From Lactobacillus iners DSM 13335 (GTDB taxonomy: Bacteria > Bacillota > Bacilli > Lactobacillales > Lactobacillaceae), in contig NZ_GG700805.1 in the NCBI RefSeq assembly GCF_000160875.1, forward strand, positions 397,522 through 461,521: a DNA stretch of 64,000 nucleotides, read 5' to 3'. The notes below the pieces were generated by a model. That model was not told the DNA's origin, did not search any database, and was given only the letters and a program-made list of their open reading frames with translations. A program made the translations under genes and the position numbers. Every line of letters begins with the position of its first letter. Position 1 is the stretch's first letter. Below are positions 9,266 to 18,325 of this stretch, in pieces.

Positions 9266-12200
9266 GTGGCTAATATTGAAAGTATTAAACAAAAAATACT
9301 ACAACTGGATGCAGGTTCATTTCAAAATCTTTGTGATTCTTATTTATATAAAACAGGCTATCCGAGTATAGTATCTCTTGGTGGAGAGGCAGGTACACGT
9401 AAGACCACTTTAGGTACACCTGATACTTATTTTATTGCATCAAATGGAAAGTATGTTTTTGTTGAATACACAACTCAAAGGACGAACTTATTTGCAAAAA
9501 TTAGTGATGATCTTGAAAAATGTCTTGATACAGCAAAGACAGGTGTTCCGCATGACAAAATCTCTGAAATTATTTATTGTCATACTTCATCAAACTTTAC
9601 GCCATTGCAAGATAGTGAAGTAAAAAAACTGTGTGAAGATGTTGGAGTTAAGCTTGTAATTATTGGAATTGATAAGCTTGCAGAAGATATATATCTTTTC
9701 CATCATAATCTTTCACGTGATTTTTTGGGAATATCAATAAGTACAGATCAAATTCAATCATATGATGAATTTATTAATAGTTACAATGCAAATAGAATGG
9801 CTGCTCCAATTGACACTAAATTTCTATTCAGAGAAAAAGAATTTCAAGATATCATCAATGCTTATCTTAAAGTGGATGTTGTTATACTTAGTGGTTCATC
9901 AGGTACGGGAAAAACACGTTTAGCTTTGCATTATGTAAAAAATCATGCAGATGCTAAGAATGAAAAGACTTACTGTATTCATAGTAATGCATTACCAATA
10001 TACGAGGATTTAAAACTTTTTTTAGATAGACCAGGAGATTATTTTCTTTTTATTGATGATGCCAATCAATTGTCAGGACTGCAGCATATTATTCGATACG
10101 TTAGTATGAAATCAGAGGGATATAATGTAAAAATACTTATTACAGTAAGGGATTATGCACTTCAAAAAGTGATAAACGATGTTAAAGCAATCACTTCTTA
10201 TGAAATTGTGAATGTAAATGTATTTTCAGAGAATGAGATTAAGGAATTACTTGAAACTTCATTGGGCATTTTGAATTCAGATTATCAAGAACGAATTATA
10301 AGAATTTCAGAAGGGAACGCCCGTATTGCTATACTTGCTGGGAAAGTAGCATGCAGTTCAAATCGTTTGGATTCTATTGACGATGTGTCACAATTATATG
10401 AAGATTATTATGGTTCTAATTTAGAAAATAATCAATTTTTTACAGACAAAAATCTGTGTATAACTTCTGGTATAATTGCTTTTCTTGAAGCAATTCATTT
10501 AGATTATATTGATGCACTTTTACCAATTCTACAGGAAAAAGGGTTAAATCGAGATAGTTTCATTGAAAATATCCGTATGCTTCACGAGCTGGAGATTGTC
10601 AATATTTGTAATGATAAAGCTGTTCATTTTTCTGATCCATGTTTGTCTAATTATTTGTTAAAATATATTTTCTTTGACAAAAAATTACTTAGTTTGTCGA
10701 AAATGATTAAAGCTTGCTTTTTAAGTTACAGAGAGAGAACTATATCTTCTGTTAATACGTTGCTTAATATTTTTAAAAATAAGGCACTTTTAAATTTTGT
10801 TGAGAAAGAAATAAAGTTATTATGGGATGAATTATCAACAGAAAAATCGCCAATCTTCTTTGAATTTGTAAAAGTCTTTTTTCGCATTAATCCTACGGAA
10901 ACACTTTTGCTTTTGCAAAATGAAATTGAATCTGAAGAAAGAGTGATTTGTGAATGGATTGATATAGATACTGAAAAAAGAAAAAATTATCAATATGTGG
11001 AAAATGATATCATTAAAACTCTTGGTGGATTTGCAGATATGAATGATTTGCCAACCGCTTGTGATTTGTTTTTTCAATATTATCTAAAGCGACCAGATTT
11101 ATTTATGGAATTTTACCATGCAGTTAATATATATTTTGGTATTCAGAGGGATTCTTTTCGTAATAGTTTTTATACTCAAATAATTTTTTTTGAAAAAATA
11201 ATAGAATATTCAAATGATTGGAAACAAGAATTTATTGTAATAATTTTTTTGCAGATAGCAGAAGAATTTCTGAAGTTAAAATTTTCTCCAGCGGAGGAAG
11301 GACGAAAGAATGCAATAACCATATATCAGATTCCATTAACTATGTCTAAAGGTGTTGAAAAATATCGTGGGTTCATTTGGGAATCGTTAACTTCTTTGAG
11401 TAAAATTGAAAAGTATAGAGAAAAAGTTAGGGAAATTCTTAGTTCTTATGGTGGCATTATTGATGATATAAGCATTCCTGTTTTACAATTTGATTTAAAA
11501 TATATTGAATTAATTTTGAAGTTAAATTTTCCACCAGATAAATTGGCAAATTGCCTTTTAGCAGACAAAATAGTGCAAGTTTTTAGCAGAATGAATTATT
11601 CTTGTGAATCCTTGTTTTCTGAATATTTTAAAGGAGAAGGCTTTCAATTATATTGTCTTCTTAAAGGACCAGATTATAAAGAAACTGGTTATGAAGAAAA
11701 TAGAAAACAAAAGCAGCAATCAATTAATCATTACACTTTGAATTGTGATTTACAGATATTTAAGAAGTTAATTGATGTTTGCAACGGTATTTCTGAGCTA
11801 GATAACCATTCATATTGGGAGGTTGGTGAAGGATTAGGCATTGCCTTTGATGCTATTTCCGATAAAGCAGATTGGTATGTTGATGCAATTAAATATTATA
11901 TCAAAAACGATACACCAAACAATTTACATCCATACCATCTAGTAGACAATTTATTTTCATTATTATCCGATTCAGAAGTGTATGAAATTATTATTAGTGA
12001 AGAATATAGTCAGAAAAATGCTTGGACATATGCATATTATCATGAATTACCGCAGGGATTAATTACAGAAAAACATTTACAAGGGCTTTATAATTTTTTG
12101 AAAGATACTTCTGACAGATATATTACCTCATCATCAATGCGTGATGTAGATTTTCTGGATAAATATAAATCAATAGATGAATTAGCATTAATAGAAGGTT

Positions 12201-13000
12201 GCAAAATCATTTTGGATAAAAAAGAGTATTCCTCTTTTATCGTGGATATTTATTTTGGCTTGTTATTTAATTATCATCATAATACACCAAAGGAAGTGAT
12301 TCAAAAATTTAATTGCAATTTAGAATTGCTTGAAGAAATATACCATGCTATGTTGTCATATGATAAACATCATGATTATGACGGACAATTTTTGAAGGAA
12401 ATATATTCGGTTAGACCTTCTATACTGGATAAGTATATAGATTATTTAATAAATAGTGACTCCTTTAGCGACCATCAAGAAAAGCATTGTTGCTTTTTTG
12501 ATTTGGACGATTTTGTAGAAATATATAATAAAATCTTTGAGCAGTTGATAAGAAACCGTCAATATTCTAGGTTGTCAGTACCGTGTTTTTTAGAATCTTT
12601 ATTATTGCCAAAGCAAAATGAGAAAAAGCTGTTAGAAAGACAAGATATGTGGATTCGACAATGTATTCAACAATTCTGCAATGATGAAGCAAAAATGTAT
12701 TGCCTATTTTCAGTTGTGTCAAAATTAGAGATCAAAAGAAAAAAAGAGTATATATTGCTATTTCTTGAGAATAATACGTTATTTGAAGACTTTGAAAAAA
12801 TACCATTAACACCTACTTCTTGGAGTTGGTCAGGTAGTGCAGTACCTATGTATTCAGCTTGGATTGAATTTCTCGAATCATTGTTACCAAATTTTATAGG
12901 TTTAAAGTGGATAAAACATAAAAACTATATTGAAACAAAAATTGATGATTTACAAAAACAAATCGAAGCGGAGCAGATAGACGAGATTTTAAGAGGATGA
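9266..13000 (+). CDS. STAND-type NTPase with nuclease-like N terminus, Avs-like antiphage candidate
   Basis: This 1244-residue protein starts at GTG 9266 after a GGGGGG-containing RBS. Residues 1-150 look like a PD-(D/E)xK fold: a predicted helix FQNLCDSYLY, then GTPD (50-53) and FVEYTTQ (65-71), where Glu67 would be the acid and Thr replaces the usual Lys. Walker A is GSSGTGKT (210-217), Walker B YFLFIDDAN (259-267). The remaining roughly 850 residues are helical without an obvious motif, as in STAND sensor arms. Effector, NTPase and sensor order matches Avs proteins, which recognise phage proteins and then cut DNA. Family assignment is inference. It is the first cargo after the rlmD junction. 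Confidence 0.65.
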   Translation: MANIESIKQKILQLDAGSFQNLCDSYLYKTGYPSIVSLGGEAGTRKTTLGTPDTYFIASNGKYVFVEYTTQRTNLFAKISDDLEKCLDTAKTGVPHDKISEIIYCHTSSNFTPLQDSEVKKLCEDVGVKLVIIGIDKLAEDIYLFHHNLSRDFLGISISTDQIQSYDEFINSYNANRMAAPIDTKFLFREKEFQDIINAYLKVDVVILSGSSGTGKTRLALHYVKNHADAKNEKTYCIHSNALPIYEDLKLFLDRPGDYFLFIDDANQLSGLQHIIRYVSMKSEGYNVKILITVRDYALQKVINDVKAITSYEIVNVNVFSENEIKELLETSLGILNSDYQERIIRISEGNARIAILAGKVACSSNRLDSIDDVSQLYEDYYGSNLENNQFFTDKNLCITSGIIAFLEAIHLDYIDALLPILQEKGLNRDSFIENIRMLHELEIVNICNDKAVHFSDPCLSNYLLKYIFFDKKLLSLSKMIKACFLSYRERTISSVNTLLNIFKNKALLNFVEKEIKLLWDELSTEKSPIFFEFVKVFFRINPTETLLLLQNEIESEERVICEWIDIDTEKRKNYQYVENDIIKTLGGFADMNDLPTACDLFFQYYLKRPDLFMEFYHAVNIYFGIQRDSFRNSFYTQIIFFEKIIEYSNDWKQEFIVIIFLQIAEEFLKLKFSPAEEGRKNAITIYQIPLTMSKGVEKYRGFIWESLTSLSKIEKYREKVREILSSYGGIIDDISIPVLQFDLKYIELILKLNFPPDKLANCLLADKIVQVFSRMNYSCESLFSEYFKGEGFQLYCLLKGPDYKETGYEENRKQKQQSINHYTLNCDLQIFKKLIDVCNGISELDNHSYWEVGEGLGIAFDAISDKADWYVDAIKYYIKNDTPNNLHPYHLVDNLFSLLSDSEVYEIIISEEYSQKNAWTYAYYHELPQGLITEKHLQGLYNFLKDTSDRYITSSSMRDVDFLDKYKSIDELALIEGCKIILDKKEYSSFIVDIYFGLLFNYHHNTPKEVIQKFNCNLELLEEIYHAMLSYDKHHDYDGQFLKEIYSVRPSILDKYIDYLINSDSFSDHQEKHCCFFDLDDFVEIYNKIFEQLIRNRQYSRLSVPCFLESLLLPKQNEKKLLERQDMWIRQCIQQFCNDEAKMYCLFSVVSKLEIKRKKEYILLFLENNTLFEDFEKIPLTPTSWSWSGSAVPMYSAWIEFLESLLPNFIGLKWIKHKNYIETKIDDLQKQIEAEQIDEILRG

Positions 13001-13165
13001 TTTATAAATACAAAAAGACTGTATAAATATATAAGTAAAACTATCTGTGAATTGACATTTCATGATGGTTTAACCTACAAACAAATTTATCTAAATCTTA
13101 TTTAAGGTTTAAAAAACATTATGGATGTCGGAGATGTTATTAAGACTGGTTTGGACAATGATGAG

Positions 13166-13193
13166 CAAGTTGAGACTGTAGTATTGATGTCAA
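13166..13193 (+). other. rumA-type att copy 1
   Basis: CAAGTTGAGACTGTAG followed by TATTGATGTCAA reads QVETVVLMS, then RK and a stop. It lies 28 bases before the mccF-like start. It differs from the host rlmD end in synonymous and conservative positions, so it derives from another species' rumA. Confidence 0.7.
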
Positions 13194-13220
13194 GAAAATA
13201 AGTATCTACAAGGAGGAAAA

Positions 13221-14249
13221 ATGATAAAGAAAATAGGAATTGTTAGTTTATCTAGTGGTGTTTTGGGGGAAAGTTTTGTTGAGCATGAAATAAAAATAGG
13301 ATTAGACAGATTAAATAAGCTAGGAGTAGAGATAGAGTTTTTACCTAATTCTCTGAAAGGCATTGATTTTTTAAAAAATCATCCAGAAGCTAGGGCAGAT
13401 GATTTGCTACTTGCTTTTGAAGATGACACTATTGATATGATTTTATGTGCTATTGGTGGAGAAGATACTTATAGATTAGCACCTTATTTGTTCGAAGGCG
13501 ATAGATTAAAAAATATTGTCAAACAAAAACTTTTTTTAGGCTTTTCTGACTCAACAATAAATCACTTTATGCTAAATAAACTTGGTATAAAAACATTTTA
13601 TGGTCAGGCTTTCTTGACAGATGTATGCGAACTATCTGATAACATGTTAGCTTATACAGAAAAATACTTTTTAGAACTTATAAAAACAGGGAAAATAAAA
13701 GAGATACACCCTAGTGAAGTTTGGTATGAGGAAAGGGAAGATTATAGCGAGAAAGCTATAGGAATAGAAATGAAAAGTCATACTAATACCGGTTTTGAGC
13801 TTTTAAGAGGAAATCCTATATTTAGTGGGAAAATTTTAGGCGGATGCATAGAATCAATATATGATATGTTAGATAATTCTTTATTTGAAGATACAGTAGA
13901 AATTTGTAGTAAATATGATTTATTTCCAAGCCTTGAGGCATGGGAGAATAAAATTTTACTTATAGAAACAAGCCAAGAAAAAACAAAACCAGATTTATAT
14001 AGGAAAATGATACTTGCTCTAAAAGACTACGGAATATTTGATAAATTATCAGGAATACTAGTAGGGAAACCTCAAAATGAAATTTATTATGAGGAGTATA
14101 AATCTATTTTATTAGAAGGAATTACCAATAAAGATTTACCTATTGTCTATAATATAAATATTGGACACTCAACTCCAAGATGTATAATTCCTTTTGGGGT
14201 AGAAGCAGAAGTAAATGTAAGTAGACAAACTATATTCTTTAATTATTAA
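13221..14249 (+). CDS. mccF: S66 family serine peptidase, MccF-type microcin C immunity
   Basis: MccF-type enzymes cut the amide bond between the C-terminal aspartate and the nucleotide of processed microcin C, giving immunity; the related LdcA enzymes cut peptidoglycan tetrapeptides. The 342-residue protein has the nucleophile-elbow motif GFSDST (107-112, Ser109), a conserved LLIETSQE loop with the likely catalytic Glu, and NIGHSTPRC with the likely His. The long insert and NIGHSTPR end resemble MccF more than LdcA. A microcin C-like operon lies at 41.3-43.7 kb in this island, which supports an immunity role. RBS is AAGGAGG. Confidence 0.82.
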   Translation: MIKKIGIVSLSSGVLGESFVEHEIKIGLDRLNKLGVEIEFLPNSLKGIDFLKNHPEARADDLLLAFEDDTIDMILCAIGGEDTYRLAPYLFEGDRLKNIVKQKLFLGFSDSTINHFMLNKLGIKTFYGQAFLTDVCELSDNMLAYTEKYFLELIKTGKIKEIHPSEVWYEEREDYSEKAIGIEMKSHTNTGFELLRGNPIFSGKILGGCIESIYDMLDNSLFEDTVEICSKYDLFPSLEAWENKILLIETSQEKTKPDLYRKMILALKDYGIFDKLSGILVGKPQNEIYYEEYKSILLEGITNKDLPIVYNINIGHSTPRCIIPFGVEAEVNVSRQTIFFNY

Positions 14250-14390
14250 ACAAAATTGAGCTAAGCCATGAGCTGTTTTTTCCTACTTTAGAATGATTTA
14301 GTAAATTATAAGATGCTTATTGATTAACCTATTCCCACATACGAGGATTTTGAGAAATATTAAAATTTATCCATACTGAACTACTCAAGC

Positions 14391-14632
14391 CACGTTGAGA
14401 GTGTCGTATTGATGTCAAAGGCTGATTAGGTGGGTGCAAATTTGCCTTTGTGTAGCAGTGGTTTGCGAGGGCTATCGTTAAAAGATTTAGTATACGGCGG
14501 CTGTAAGATAGCTCGGCGTGTTGAGCACAGTTTGGCTGTATTGGGAAGATATCAACGCTCTATGGTTGAGTGCACAGGATGTTAACGTTAAAAGGTGCAC
14601 ACACTTTGCCCCCCACCCTGTGAAGTGGGAAA
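14391..14632 (+). repeat. Island repeat, full copy A (att plus shared segment)
   Basis: The copy begins with the rumA-type att CACGTTGAGAGTGTCG (HVESVVLMSKAD then stop) and runs through GGTGGGTGCAAATTTGCC, GCGAGGGCTATCGTTAAAAG and GATGTTAACGTTAAAAGGTG to a CCCACC..GTGAAGTGGGA hairpin. Related copies are at 15429, 21409, 24366 and 35381. The rest of 14250-14936 holds no recognisable gene, only short broken reading frames. Confidence 0.85.
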
Positions 14633-14936
14633 ATATAGCTCAAAAGGTAAAATGAAACCCGATTATTAGGATGTGCACGAGGAGGTGCTTAAGGAATGGA
14701 TAATAAGAAGTTTGTCGCAGATACGAAAAAGGATTAATTAGAGTCTAATAGAACTTTAGATATGTATGCAGAGGGTATAAAAGAAATTTTGAGCTCTTTT
14801 TATTATAATATTTATTAGTAATACTACATTGGAAAGTAAATATCCGGACTGAAATCCGATTATATATTTGTATCCACTGGAGAAAGATAAAATTCATATT
14901 TAATGAAATTGACAATCAGGCCTTATGGAGGGTTTT

Positions 14937-15428
14937 ATGGCTGAGATTTGGGATGCGTATGATAAAGAATTTAATAAATTAAAGAATATTACATTAGTGA
15001 GAGGAGAACCAATTCCTGACGGCATGTATCATTTGGTGGGCGAAGTAATTGTTAAACATATAGATGGGACTTACCTTATTATGCAAAGAGATTTTGAAAA
15101 GAAATTCGGTGGAATGTGGGAGTTGACAGCAGGTGGTTCTGCATTGCAATATGAAACACCATTAGAATGTGCAGTAAGAGAATTAAAAGAAGAAACAGGT
15201 ATTGAAGCTTCAAAAATTATGGAGATCGGAAGATTTGTGCAGGATGTTTATCACTCTCTTTATGTTGAATATCTATGCGTAACCGATTGTAAGAAAAATG
15301 CAATTGCTCTTCAAAAAGGAGAAACGGTTAATTATAAGTGGGTAGATAAAAAGAGCCTTTTGGAAATGAGCCAAGACGAGTTAGTATCATCAAGGGCAAT
15401 CAAACTTATTAAAACAGTAGATATATAA
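14937..15428 (+). CDS. NUDIX hydrolase
   Basis: NUDIX enzymes hydrolyse nucleoside diphosphate derivatives using a metal bound by the Nudix box. The box here is GGSALQYETPLECAVRELK followed by EETGI, complete with the REUXEE glutamates. I prefer ATG 14937, which has GGAGGG four bases upstream, over ATG 14925; the protein is then about 163 residues. It is a cassette-like single gene flanked on both sides by island repeats. The substrate is unknown. Confidence 0.85.
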   Translation: MAEIWDAYDKEFNKLKNITLVRGEPIPDGMYHLVGEVIVKHIDGTYLIMQRDFEKKFGGMWELTAGGSALQYETPLECAVRELKEETGIEASKIMEIGRFVQDVYHSLYVEYLCVTDCKKNAIALQKGETVNYKWVDKKSLLEMSQDELVSSRAIKLIKTVDI

Positions 15429-15540
15429 ATTCAAGTTTGGCTGTTTGAGGGAAGATATCAACGCTCTAGGGTCGAGTGCACAGGATGTTAACGTTAAAAA
15501 GTGCACCCACTTTGCCCCCACCCTGTGAAGTGGGAAAATA
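15429..15540 (+). repeat. Island repeat, partial copy B (3' half only)
   Basis: The segment from TTTGGCTGTTTGAGGGAAG through GAGTGCACAGGATGTTAACG to the CCCACCCTGTGAAGTGGGA hairpin matches the second half of copy A. The att part is missing. It sits just upstream of the serine recombinase. Confidence 0.85.
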
Positions 15541-15602
15541 AGGTTTAGGCTAATTATCATGGAGAAGAAATCTAAGTTTCGTTAGTCTAATAATAAGGAG
15601 AG

Positions 15603-16574
15603 ATGGCTCTGGATAAGATAGATGAGCTAAATAAAGATGTTATAGTCATCCATCCTCAGCGTGTGATTAAGGATTATGCGGTTGGGGTTTATGCTCGTGT
15701 GAGCACAAATCGTAAAGAGCAGTTGGATAGTCTTGCTGTTCAGGTGTCTGGTCTTACTCGTCTTGCTGCTGCTCACATGACTTGGTTTGTTGCTGATGTT
15801 TTTCTTGATGTTGCTTCCGCTAAGGTTGGATCTTCAAGAAACGAGTTTAATTGGATGATTGATGAGTGTGAGAAAGGTAATCTTGATATTATTCTTACGA
15901 AAAGTGTGAGCCGTTTTGGTCGTGATACGAAAGAAGGATTAGAGGTTATTAGAAAGATTAAAGCTTGTGGCACGAGAATTATTTTTGAGGCTGATAAGAT
16001 TGATACGGAAACTGTCGATGATGAGCTTTTAATTAGCGTGGTTCAGGCTTGTAGTCAAGCAGAGAGTGATTGGCGTAGCGAGAATATTGTTTGGGGATTA
16101 AGGCGTAGAGCATAAGACGGCACGTCGGGTCTTTATATCAGAGTTTGTTATGGTTATAAGAAAGATAAGCATGGCATGCTGATTATTGATGAAGAGCAAG
16201 CGAAGGTAGTGAGAGCTATCTTTGATTGGTATCTGGAAGGTTTAAGCGTTGGTGGAATTATTGAAAGATTAAAAAGTAAAGGTGATAATTCTCCCAAAGG
16301 GAAAGACACTTGGAGTAAACGAGCCGTTGAGAGCACTTTGACTAGGCGTAAATATACAGGCGATGTGGCTATAGCTGATTCAGGCGGTTCTGACAGGCAA
16401 TATTTGTATTCGGCTCATCATGCAGGCATTATTTCTAAAGAGAAGTTTGAAGCTGTTGAGCTTGAGATGGCGGCTCGGAGTAATTTGGAAGTTGGAGAGG
16501 ACGGAACGGTCAAACACAAGTCGAAGAAATATAGCTCGAAAACGAGTAGAAAGGAGAACTTAAATGAATTGTAG
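15603..16574 (+). pseudogene. Serine recombinase interrupted by one in-frame stop
   Basis: Resolvase-type site-specific recombinase. The N-terminal catalytic domain contains VGVYARVST (nucleophile serine in ARVST) and TKSVSRFGRDT. The second part reads YGYKKDKHGMLIIDEEQA, then GGIIERLKSKG and a recombinase domain, ending KYSSKTSRKENLNEL. A single TAA at 16113-16115 splits an otherwise continuous frame of 323 codons. It is shorter than most large serine recombinases and lacks the usual coiled-coil C terminus. RBS AAGGAGAG precedes ATG 15603. The next gene overlaps its end. Confidence 0.88.
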
Positions 16575-17208
16575 AGGGCATGACACAAGACAAAGAATTG
16601 TTAGAGATTATGAAATTCATCCTGAAGCACATATTAAGTTGTTAACAAATCAACAAAAACATAGTGATGCAGGAGCAACCATTGAAGATGAATATTATGT
16701 ATTTAGTGCCAAGCGTAAAGCTGATGGCAAGAAGAAAGTTATTCAGTGTGGCATGGGTGCGGCAAGATATTTTTTAGAGCTAATTAATCACAAAGGGTTA
16801 CCTCTTTTTAATCCTATTATAGGTGATCCTAGTGTAAATAATAGAAAAGAATATGACAATATAGGGAATGGAAATTTACAATCTGAAAAGTGGAATGAAA
16901 CTGCAAAGCAACTTTATAATGCAATAATGTGGTTGATTATTTTATGGGATGCTAAGCCAGATACACCTTTATTTGATTTTAAAGACGAAGTAATCAAGTA
17001 TAAAACATATGAGCCCTTTGAAAGCAAGATAAAAAGATTTAATACCACTATAAAGAATGGTGGCAAAGAGAAAACTCTGACTGAGATAATTAATGGCTAC
17101 AGAGCGGATAATGATATTAGAGATGGAATTTGCAACTTTGATATTCTGAAAAATAAAATTCGTGATATGAAAGACAAACAAGGAAATACTATAGAATCTT
17201 ACTTTTAA
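16564..17208 (+). CDS. Unknown cargo protein behind recombinase
   Basis: I do not recognise this 214-residue soluble protein. It starts at ATG 16564 with GGAG upstream and overlaps the recombinase end by 11 bases, so the two were translated together. Features seen are a basic central part (SAKRKADGKKKVI), MWLIILWDA near the middle and a helical acidic/basic C terminus. It has no signal peptide or catalytic motif I can name. The same arrangement, recombinase tail ending KYSSK then an unknown gene then an att copy, recurs at 20.3-21.4 kb. Confidence 0.6.
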   Translation: MNCRGHDTRQRIVRDYEIHPEAHIKLLTNQQKHSDAGATIEDEYYVFSAKRKADGKKKVIQCGMGAARYFLELINHKGLPLFNPIIGDPSVNNRKEYDNIGNGNLQSEKWNETAKQLYNAIMWLIILWDAKPDTPLFDFKDEVIKYKTYEPFESKIKRFNTTIKNGGKEKTLTEIINGYRADNDIRDGICNFDILKNKIRDMKDKQGNTIESYF

Positions 17209-17234
17209 TTATTGTGGAAATGGGATGTTCTAGA

Positions 17235-17380
17235 AAATAGCCTAATTGAGATTTACATAGCAGACTATGCAATATGGTTAAAACATCAGTAAAAACAGTA
17301 CTAACAGTACTTTGTTGATGTGTTGGATATGCTATTGCTAATAGCCTAACAATCTCATGTTGAGAGTGTAGTATTGATGA
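17235..17380 (+). repeat. Cargo-end repeat and rumA-type att copy 3
   Basis: AATAGCCTAATTGAGAT at 17235 and TAGCCTAACAATCTCATG at 17342 bracket about 100 bases; the second runs into the att copy CATGTTGAGAGTGTAG (17356-17380). The same pair of GCCTAA boxes follows the second recombinase/cargo unit (21325 and 21394). The remaining sequence to 17740 holds no gene I can support. Confidence 0.7.
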
Positions 17381-17740
17381 GCATTCACTCGGATATGTGA
17401 ATTTTATGCAGAAGAAGATGTAGTGTATTGTATGGAGGAGAGAAGAAGTATATCAAAAGGATACACAAATCTATACTTTATATTACTCATGTACTTAAAA
17501 TAAAGGCTCTTAGAAAAATTAAAAATCGAATAAAAATAATCATTGTTCTAGCTAATCGAAAGGCTAGATTTTTTTTATTTTAGGTATGTCATTTTTGATA
17601 AAAATGGTGTCAATAAAATCATTTTGGGGGTGTGTCTTGATATTGTTTGACTTGTTTGGCTTTACTTTTGGATACCGTAAGAAACACTGGATTTAAGGGT
17701 TAGACGTGACCATGTTCCATATGATATTTGAGAAAGGCAA

Positions 17741-18187
17741 GGATATATTCAGACAACAGAAGGGAATGTTGTTCACTATGGATATATAGAAAGCTTTATC
17801 GAAAAGTTAGGAGAAAGATTTAACATTAGAGAAATTGCATTTGATAGATGGGGGGCTGTTCAAATGGTTCAAAACTTAGAAAATATGGGATTTACCGTTG
17901 TTCTATTTGGGCAAGGCTTTAAGGATATGTTACCACCAATGAAAGAACTCATGAAATTAACACTTGAACAAAAAATAGCTCATGGTGGAAATCCGGTTCT
18001 TAGATGGAATATGGATAACATATTTATTAAGACAGACTCTGCAGAAAATATCAAAGCCAATAAGGAAAAGTCCACAGAAAAGATTGATGGAGCTATCGCT
18101 ACCATCATGGCACTTGATAGAGCAATAATATGTGGTAATGCCAATACTGAAAGTGTGTATGACAGTAGGGGTATTTTACTTGTGTAA
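17741..18187 (+). pseudogene. Phage terminase large subunit, C-terminal fragment
   Basis: An open frame of about 148 codons begins after a stop at 17729. It reads TEGNVVHYGYIESFIEKLGE, then IAFDRWGAVQMVQNLE and ends KIDGAIATIMALDRAI; these are hallmark positions of the nuclease half of the large terminase that cuts concatemeric phage DNA. The ATPase half is missing, so it cannot package DNA. A portal protein fragment follows 1.2 kb later, on the other side of the Fic gene. Confidence 0.85.
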
Positions 18188-18257
18188 AGATAAGAATTGC
18201 TTTTGTGCGTTGTTTTTTCTTTTATAACGTACAGAAGAAAGTGACAAGTATAAATAA

Positions 18258-18324
18258 TCGCCTAAGCTCTTAAAAATCGCCTAAAAATATGCTACAATTA
18301 GGCGAAAGGGAAAGGAGGTAGGCG
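18258..18324 (+). promoter_or_regulatory. Repeated TCGCCTAA boxes around the fic promoter
   Basis: TCGCCTAA occurs at 18258 and 18277. The inverted form TTAGGCGA occurs at 18298 and TAGGCGA at 18318, touching the fic start. They surround TATGCTACAAT, a likely -10 region. The spacing of about 20 bases (two helical turns) suggests an operator. The Fic protein has a C-terminal winged helix that could bind it. Confidence 0.6.
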
Positions 18325-18325
18325 A

